NCBI RefSeq assembly: GCF_030272615.1 | Contig: NC_081415.1 | Location: forward strand, 372,351,009-372,415,008 | Length of the DNA stretch: 64,000 nt | Source of the DNA: Cryptomeria japonica | Lineage: Eukaryota; Streptophyta; Pinopsida; Cupressales; Cupressaceae | Direction of reading: 5' to 3' | Notes under the pieces: generated by a model | Told to the model about the DNA's origin: nothing | Database searches by the model: none | Seen by the model: the letters and a program-made list of their open reading frames with translations, nothing else | In this document: positions 57,372-64,000 of the stretch, one piece after another | Layout: each line of letters begins with the position of its first letter | Numbering within the stretch: the stretch's first letter is position 1 | Position numbers and translations under genes: made by a program

Positions 57372-60300
57372 TGTTGGACCCTTAAATTTTTTTAATTTTT
57401 AAGGTTCCAGATTCATACTAGGAAGTGAATCTCTCTCTGCAATTATTTAGATCAAGTATGTATTCCACTCTGAGTTCCCTGCAACCTACTTTGATGCATG
57501 AACAAGGTGGTCGATTTCCAGGTATGTATATGGTTGCAAAGGCGAAATCATTCCAGGATGAAAACATTGGTCAGGATCTCTTTTTGGAGTTTATTATCTT
57601 TTGGCCTAATAGAATTCAAAGGCAGTTTTCAAATGTTTACGCTGCTAAAGTTTTCAGAAATGAAAAGTTGTCAACTTCGGTGATCAAAATATTTGCACTC
57701 AGTAATGATCTCAAGAAACCGGTTGGTGAAAGGTTTGTTGGTATATTGGATTATGACCCTGAGCGATTTTGCAAGGATCGAAGAAGTTCTGATATGCTTT
57801 TTAATTGTTTCCTGACTAATCGTGACATAAAAATGCATCGGAAATAAGTTTTTAATTTGAATGATCAGAGGACAACACACCTAATATTTTTATGTCAATT
57901 GATTCCATTTTAATTTTCACATAGATCAGAGGTCATTTGATGTATTAATTTAAAATTTATATTGCCCACGACTAGCTCCGACAGGCCAATTTACAAAGCA
58001 AGTACCAAAATTTGGCGAGCTAATTGAAATTTGAAATAAAACCCATGTTTATTTAAATTATCAAACTTTTGGCCAAGTTTCATGGTATTCGGATGCCTGG
58101 TTAGTCGGCAATGAAATTACACCAAAATGAGTCGCAAGAAAAATTAAATATTTTTAGTTTTTTGCATAGTTTGAAGCAGTTTGCAAAAGGAAATACTGAG
58201 TTTATCTCAAAAGGAATATGGTGCCAATATTAGATGGGAAGAATATATTTCTTGAGTCATTTTAATAAATGATTTAAGAATGTATATTATGAAAGCATCT
58301 TTTGAGAAACATACATTTGATCTTTTAAATAAGAGACTAAATATATTGCAAAGGAAGTAATGAATTTTATTTCCACAAGGCACTTGCTGTATCCAACCAA
58401 TTTGGTCTCAACTTTGTTGCTCATTACTGAGGATGTTGTGTTACTAAGACTGTAGGTTATAGAGGAGTTGAAAGGTAATCCACATAAATCATTAGCAGTT
58501 CAAGATGCAAACATTATGGATAATGACAAGCAACATCTCTAAATTTGCCAAAGGAAATAATACAGATGTGTATGGAACAACAAGTTGTGCTTCTACCTCC
58601 TTGAGACACTATGCATTATGTTTTCAAAATGGAGAATATAATGTGCAGCTCCACTTTGCAAGACAGTAATAATCCAACAATTGAGAGTGCATTTGAGGCA
58701 TTGGCTGCTCGGACAATGTCAGAGGCTGAATACAAATCAATTGGAGAAGTTTAATACATATCAACTGAAGAAGTTTCAGAATCGTCAAGATTTTATCATT
58801 ATAGACTTGTCTTGGAGTTCTACACATATTTCACGTCTCCATTAATAAGATGATATGTTGACATTGTTGTCCATCGAATGTTTATTGCATCATGTTCAAA
58901 CACCCTTTCAAGCAAGGGATCTGTGAACAAAAAGAATATTTGATGATTCAAGTGTTTGACTATGATTATGCATCAGTCAATGATAGTTCTGGTTTCACAA
59001 CAGTACCCGTAGCACCAGTGGTATCTGCATATATAAAAGTGGTCTTTGTGAACCCATATCATACAAGGTAGAAATGGAATTGCTAGTGGTCCGGTAGATT
59101 ATGCATGACTTCCACAGATTATGTTAATTGCCCATGCTCAAGGTTTTCTCCATAAGAGAGAAACAAATGCCAGAGAAGGAGGAATTTAGTGTGTGGTTGT
59201 CAGAGTTTCAGTTCATGTGAACTTAACTTCATCCAATCCAGTTGTTCTGGATGAAGAAACGGCAGTGGAAGAGAAGTTACAGTAGAGCAGCATGAGGAGT
59301 ATTATTCATCCATTTCAATGCTCACCATATTCAGATCATTTATGGAAGTCTTATTGCAAACCACCACTCATAACCCTAACCCTATTGGGTATCGACAATA
59401 GTCAAAAAACATCACTCTGATGGACAAGAGCTACTTCGATGGAGTTATCGAGCATCTGGGTAGGTGGAAATAATATCCCCCGACATTGCAAGTTACCCCG
59501 ATGAAGATATCCAAAGACGGGGAGTTTTCATCGAGCATCGGCATAAAATTTTTTGCCCTCTTCCGATGCCCGATGAGTTCCGATGGAAATCGTTGAGGTA
59601 ATGAATTTTAATTTTTAATTTGGTTATTAGGTGAGTATGAAGATATTCCATTTGCATCCTTCTAGGGTAATAATTTATATTTTCCCGAAATCCTTCTAAG
59701 TAATGTTTTTATTTTTGATCTTTTAATGAAATATTTTCAAAGATTATTAATTAAGCATGTATATTGGAGAATTTTTAGGATCATCAAAGGTATTTTTATT
59801 TTTATTTTTATTTATTTACATCCTGTAATCATTACAATGATTTATTGAAAGCATTTTGTCCCATACTGATTACAATATTTTTCTAGGACATAGTTTGTTT
59901 TCACTAGTTATATTTTAGGGATTATTTATTAAAGATGTTATATTTAAATATCCCTAATGTATAATTTTATTTACCAATAACTGATTAAGCCATCTTGGGT
60001 GCAGATTGATTTTATTTATCTTTCCTCGGACAAGGAGTATTTTTCACCAAAAGTTTAATTTAATGATTTATATTATCATTATCTTTAAAATGGAATTTTT
60101 GTTTTGCAAATAATATTGCAATATTTATTTTTATTAACCTATGAAAATTAAAAAGGAGATATTTTGTTAAAAGGATAAAGGAATATTATGTTCTTAAATG
60201 CATATTAAAAATCATAATATGTTTTGATCATTTTCTTATAAATACTTTTACCCTTTGAATCATTAAATTTATTATATGTTAGGGTAAGTATTATTAAGAG

Positions 60301-61992
60301 ATTAAAGTAGAAATATTATAATTACAAAGAAACATTTTATTAAAAGAGAAAATGCATTTGTGTTTCTTTTATACAAATGATAATGACAAATAGTATTTTG
60401 TATTTTGGGTGTTACGAGGCCATCTTTTCGTATGATATTTACCCTAAGTCAATATATTGAAAATGTTTACTCTAGGGTAAGATAATTTTTCCAAAAGGAA
60501 TGATATATTTACATCATATAATAATGGTTGGATTGGTTTTTTGCAAGTATATATCCTATATGATAAAGTATTCCCGAGAGAATTGGAGTTGCCCTACAAA
60601 TGTGAATATATATTCTCATCACATGGTTGGAATATTTGTTCACAGATATCAATTTTAAGGGAATTATTTTCTTTCATATTTGATATAAAAATCTTTTACC
60701 TTATATAAAAAAACTATTATTAGGGTAAATTATTATCTTATATCAATGGATGTTATATTTGCAAATTTTTTCTTAAAGGATTGAAATACTTTGATTTAAA
60801 TGAGTTATTTTAAACAAGTATTTGTATAAGAAAATAAAGATTATTGATTCTTCAAATTAAAACCTAATTGAAGGTGAGATATATTTAATGTTCAAATCAA
60901 GGGATTTGATTGGTCTATCTTGTGTGCAGGATATATTAGGAAGATGATGAATATCTATCGAGGAATTGTATCAAGGCGGAGAATAGAAAAGCACATTATT
61001 AAAGCATCATTTATTATTTTTAGGGTTCTCATTTGTAATTATTTATTAAACCAAAGGGTGTGTCCTTTGGAAGGAAACTGTCTATAACTCCCTTCTGTGT
61101 ATGAAAAGGTGTGTCCTTTCATATATGCCTTTTGATTTACATACATATAGGGAGTCATTCTTATATGTAAAAAAGGGAGGGGAAAGTCATAAGAACAAGA
61201 GACTGTTGTAAGGATTGAATATCATTTTGTATTAGAGAAGTCTATAGGAAGAAGAAGTATCATTTTGTGCAAGCAATCTGTAATGGAGTATCTGCAAGTG
61301 CAGCTTATGTACGCAACTATTTCCTCGCCATTTCTTTTTCCAAATATTGTGTACACTTTTGTGTTGATGATTATCTTTGTCCTCTTGATAAATCTGTTTA
61401 TAGATTTTCTATGATGTGAATCACATGCTATTGCATTAAGTGAAAGATTGAGTTCTTATTGTTTGTGTTACACGTATTGGCCTTCATAGTTGATGATAAA
61501 TTATCTCTTGAATTGATAAGATATTTTGTCCACAAAGTGTCATATATATCCCTGGATAGAGGCACTGGTATGTTATTGATCTTTTAAGGTTTTGATTTGT
61601 ATGCATTCAAGGTCCTTGATAGAGAAATGTTCTTCCCAAATCCTATATGAATTGATCTATGCAGATTTCATTCAAGTTATGAAAGTAATCTCATTTTCAA
61701 TATACATTCACAATCATTTCTTTTCAAAGCATTTGTTTAAAGCACATAATAAAGCATAGTTGCAAAACAATAATTTGCCAGTTGTGTAAACTTGCTAAAA
61801 GTTTTAAATCCACTATAAATAACCTCTTTTTGTGCTTGAGTGGAAGAGCCATACCCACCTAGGTTTAGTGGAGCCTAAAGTGGAGAGGGATTTGGTCTTT
61901 GACCATCCCTGTTCGTTGGCCAAGGCTGATTGGACTACTTGAGGATTTGGCAAGTCTTTTGGTTTTCCAATATGTGGTTTTGGGAACCAACA
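57372..61992 (+). repeat. LARD-like 3' LTR, uninterrupted
   Basis: A 4621 bp LTR, TGTTGGACCC...GGGAACCAACA. It is the intact counterpart of the broken 5' LTR and carries the empty sites for Copia-2 (about 58078) and the LINE (about 60090-60110). Apart from the ORF at 57458-57847 it appears non-coding. Confidence 0.93.
57458..57847 (+). CDS. ORF inside the LARD-like LTR, unrecognised protein of 129 residues
   Basis: An open frame lying wholly within the LTR near its 5' end, starting MYSTLSSLQPTLMHEQG (57458); an alternative GTG start is at 57425. It contains KSFQDENIGQDLFLEFIIFWP, SVIKIFALSNDLKKPVGERF and LDYDPERFCKDRRSSDMLFNC. The 5' LTR copy (19827-20216) keeps the same register but has two stops. 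No signal peptide, membrane segment or known motif is visible. It may be a real U3-encoded product, a captured gene fragment or chance. Both copies staying in register over 390 bp slightly favours former coding. Confidence 0.4.
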   Translation: MYSTLSSLQPTLMHEQGGRFPGMYMVAKAKSFQDENIGQDLFLEFIIFWPNRIQRQFSNVYAAKVFRNEKLSTSVIKIFALSNDLKKPVGERFVGILDYDPERFCKDRRSSDMLFNCFLTNRDIKMHRK

Positions 61993-61997
61993 GTTTA
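61993..61997. repeat. Target-site duplication of the LARD-like element, right copy (GTTTA)
   Basis: Exact copy of 19739-19743. Confidence 0.93.
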
Positions 61998-62021
61998 GGT
62001 GACCATTTTTAGGGTATTACA
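61998..62021 (-). repeat. Tat-2 3' LTR, proximal end
   Basis: In minus sense this begins TGTAATACCCTAAAAATGG, like the start of the Tat-1 LTR. It continues at 19743 across the LARD-like insertion. Confidence 0.7.
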
Positions 62022-62037
62022 TTTGCCCCTCTTTGAA
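62022..62037 (-). other. Tat-2 polypurine tract
   Basis: In minus sense TTCAAAGAGGGGCAAA, almost the same as the Tat-1 tract, directly followed by the TGTAAT LTR start. This fixes the orientation of Tat-2 as minus and shows that its interior extends to the right. Confidence 0.8.
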
Positions 62038-62940
62038 TTAATGTGCGAGCAGCGCGTTGGTTCAAAGAATGGTTGATGTCAAATAGAAATCTATTCTGAA
62101 CTTGATGGATCACAAACCGATGAAGAGCGAGATGTTCAGCTTGATTTGAAGTGATGAAACTGAATAGAATTGATTAAAGCGATATTGATCTTGAACTTGA
62201 TTGAACTAGGACCGATGCAAAGCAATATACTGTTCTTGAACTTGATTGATCAAGAAACAAGTATCGATCTAGAACTTGATTGGACTAGATTGAGCAAGAG
62301 ACGCAATTTATTATGAACTTGATTGAACAATAACTAATTAGCAAGAGAAAATGTCCAGGTTGATTTGATGTGATGATACTAAACATTGATTTGAAGATTG
62401 ATTCAGATAAGGACAAAAATTGATATGCCCCTAGAGATTGCTTTATTTGACATAAAAGAATCTCAACTTAATACGACGTGATTTAGTTAAGATGCCCCTA
62501 GTAACAAGGTTTGATTGATTTTCTTTGTTTGAAAAGATTTTTGCTCGACTTTGTCAAGAGGATTTGAAAAATTTCTTGACTTTTGATGATGATGATCACT
62601 GAAAAGGTGTAATGAGTATGCCCCCTCGAGAGTGAAATCAAAATTTAGCGAGGGTACAATGATTTTAGGCAATTTTTAGCGATGATAATTATTTGAGCAC
62701 GAAGATTGATGTTGAAAATTAAAATCAGAGTTGATTTGAGAATTAAATTGAGATTTAAAATTGAATTGAGCACCAAATGATTCAAAAATTGACTTGAGGA
62801 TGAAAGTGCTAAGTGGTCAACGTCGTGAAATTTTGACTAGAGAATTGACGTCAGATTTCGATTTCGATCTCGAAATTGGACTCAAGGCAATCGATTTAGC
62901 TTAGGGTACAAGTTTTATGTCCATCAGAGCAAGTTTAAAA
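62038..62940 (+). other. Tat-2 interior between purine tract and antisense gene
   Basis: No gene seen. From 62090 to 62380 there are repeated GAACTTGATTGA/AGAACTTGATTGGACTAG words. From 62690 to 62900 there are repeated GAGAATTGAAATT-like words. Composition is AT-rich. Confidence 0.5.
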
Positions 62941-62953
62941 ATTAGGGTTTGGG

Positions 62954-62963
62954 CTATATAAGG
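62954..62963 (+). promoter_or_regulatory. TATA box of the Tat-2 PMD gene
   Basis: CTATATAAGG in the context GGGCTATATAAGGGG, 75 bp before the ATG at 63037. Position and context parallel the antisense gene of Tat-1. Confidence 0.65.
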
Positions 62964-63036
62964 GGTTCAATGTGTCATTTTCAATTCATTTTTACCTCTT
63001 AAAGTTTAAAAATTTGAAAACCTCCTGCAAAGAAAA

Positions 63037-64000
63037 ATGGCTATTCCGATTCAAGAGCATCGATTCGAGTGCCAGAGATGTCATAATCGATCGTGGAGCT
63101 ATGACCCAATAGTAAGTGATCGATCTTTAGCCTGTGTATTTCTTATTTTTTGAATTTTTATTGAATTTTGGCATTTTTCATTTCGTTTAAAGTCATTGTA
63201 ATCGTTTTATCTTGTGGTTCATGACCATTTCTCATACGAGTATCTGTCCTTTTTTGTTTTGACATTTAAGCAAGTAGGGTTTGTCATCTAGTGTATACCC
63301 TTGCTTCGTACGATAGTGTTCTTATAAGATCATTTAGTCGTGCAAGAGGATATCATTTTTTGTATGAGAATGTTTACTCATGCGGGGTGTAATGTTTGGT
63401 CATACGAGTTTCTGTTTGTCTATCAAAATTAGTATAAAAAACAACAAGCATTTTTTAGAGTGTGAACATCAATTTTTTATTTTGAATGTTGTATATTGGG
63501 ATTCATGACCATGTTTAACATATTTCTAGCGGAAAATTTGATCACGTGCTGACGATTTTTATGTTTGATTTTGTAGATTCGGTTGTCGGATATTCAGTTT
63601 CGGTGTACATTTCCGCCGACGATGTGGCTAGTTCGCAAGTTATCAGACACAGAGAGAGGGCATATCGGTTTGTGTGGATTCAGATACCTATTATAGATGC
63701 CTAATATCCGTGTGAATCATGGTATGTTAACTACTTTAGTCAAGCATTTTCATTCGGAGCATAAAACCTTTCATTTACCGGTTGGAGAGATGACCATCGC
63801 ACCGGAGGATATATACAGGATTTTGAGGATTTCGTTCGCTGGAGACAAGGTTGATTTTGATTCTACTCAACGACCAGGTGTTCTGGCATTGAGACAGATA
63901 TTCCATGACGAGACTATTCTTGAATGCGCTATTACGTGGGATGATTTGATGAGAAGATATGGTGCACAGTACCCTCTGGCTTGCGTTTTGGCAGGTATGA
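63037..64000 (+). pseudogene. PMD gene of Tat-2 (antisense to that element), partial at the right edge
   Basis: Exon 1 (63037-63111) encodes 25 residues starting MAIPIQEHRFECQRCHNRSW and ends at ATA|GTAAGT. A 465 bp intron ends TTTTGTAG at 63576. Exon 2 from 63577 opens in phase 0 with IRLSDIQFRCTFPPTMWLVRKL. The PMD core follows: GFRYLL, a TAG at about 63698-63700 where a tyrosine is expected, then MPNIRVNHGMLTTLV, HSEHKTFHLPVGEMTIAPED and IYRILRISFAGDK. The sequence runs off the window in LMRRYGAQYPLACVLAG. Only this one stop is seen, so the gene is nearly intact or terminates early. Its place next to a Tat-type purine tract, on the strand opposite the element, matches the gene in Tat-1. 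An ordinary host PMD gene is the alternative. Confidence 0.75.

Overview
The window is plant nuclear DNA. It holds one intron-containing host gene for a GPI-anchored cell-wall beta-1,3-glucanase, set among nested Copia, Ty3/gypsy and LINE retroelements that fill most of the sequence. The low GC, long LTRs and deep nesting fit a gymnosperm such as a conifer. That is an impression, and nothing here fixes the species. I saw no tRNA, rRNA, CRISPR array or prokaryotic feature.

Layout, left to right. (1) 1-2128: a broken minus-strand repeat-family gene. Its upstream region continues at 9557-11050 and carries a degenerate ~130 bp tandem array. (2) 2129-9551: a complete minus-strand Copia element (Copia-1, Sirevirus-like) inserted at that gene's start codon, with 5 bp target duplications. 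(3) 11050-18461: single-copy-looking DNA with the glucanase gene (minus strand, three exons, 14206-16729), minisatellites and microsatellites. (4) 18462 to the right end: a retrotransposon nest. A minus-strand Tat-type Ty3/gypsy element (Tat-2) runs off the right edge. Its 3' LTR (18462-19743 plus 61998-62021) was split by a large plus-strand element with 4.6 kb LTRs (19744-61992), here called the LARD-like element.

The LARD-like element has internal DNA of only about 2.5 kb, with a gag-like reading frame and no visible polymerase. It was itself hit three times. Copia-2 (20446-29853) lies in its 5' LTR and in turn contains a solo LTR (23547-25249). A LINE (31882-36531) also lies in the 5' LTR. 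A complete Tat element, Tat-1 (38825-55206), split its gag-like frame. I read target-site duplications for Copia-1, Copia-2, the solo LTR, the LINE, Tat-1 and the LARD-like element. The uninterrupted 3' LTR of the LARD-like element (57372-61992) is an internal empty-site control for the Copia-2 and LINE insertions.

How the parts work together: the Copia and Tat elements carry gag, protease, integrase, RT and RNase H, all broken by in-frame stops that are nearly all explicable as C-to-T changes. The most interesting feature is a gene on the antisense strand near the 3' end of both Tat elements. It has a TATA-like box, a tiny first exon ending at GTAAGT, an intron, and a second exon encoding a plant mobile domain (PMD). 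In Tat-1 the intron of this antisense gene carries a ~20 bp minisatellite whose core, GCGTCTGTG, also recurs in the sense leader before gag, so each transcription unit has the motif in its own orientation. Tat-1 also encodes a G-patch-like segment between protease and RT.
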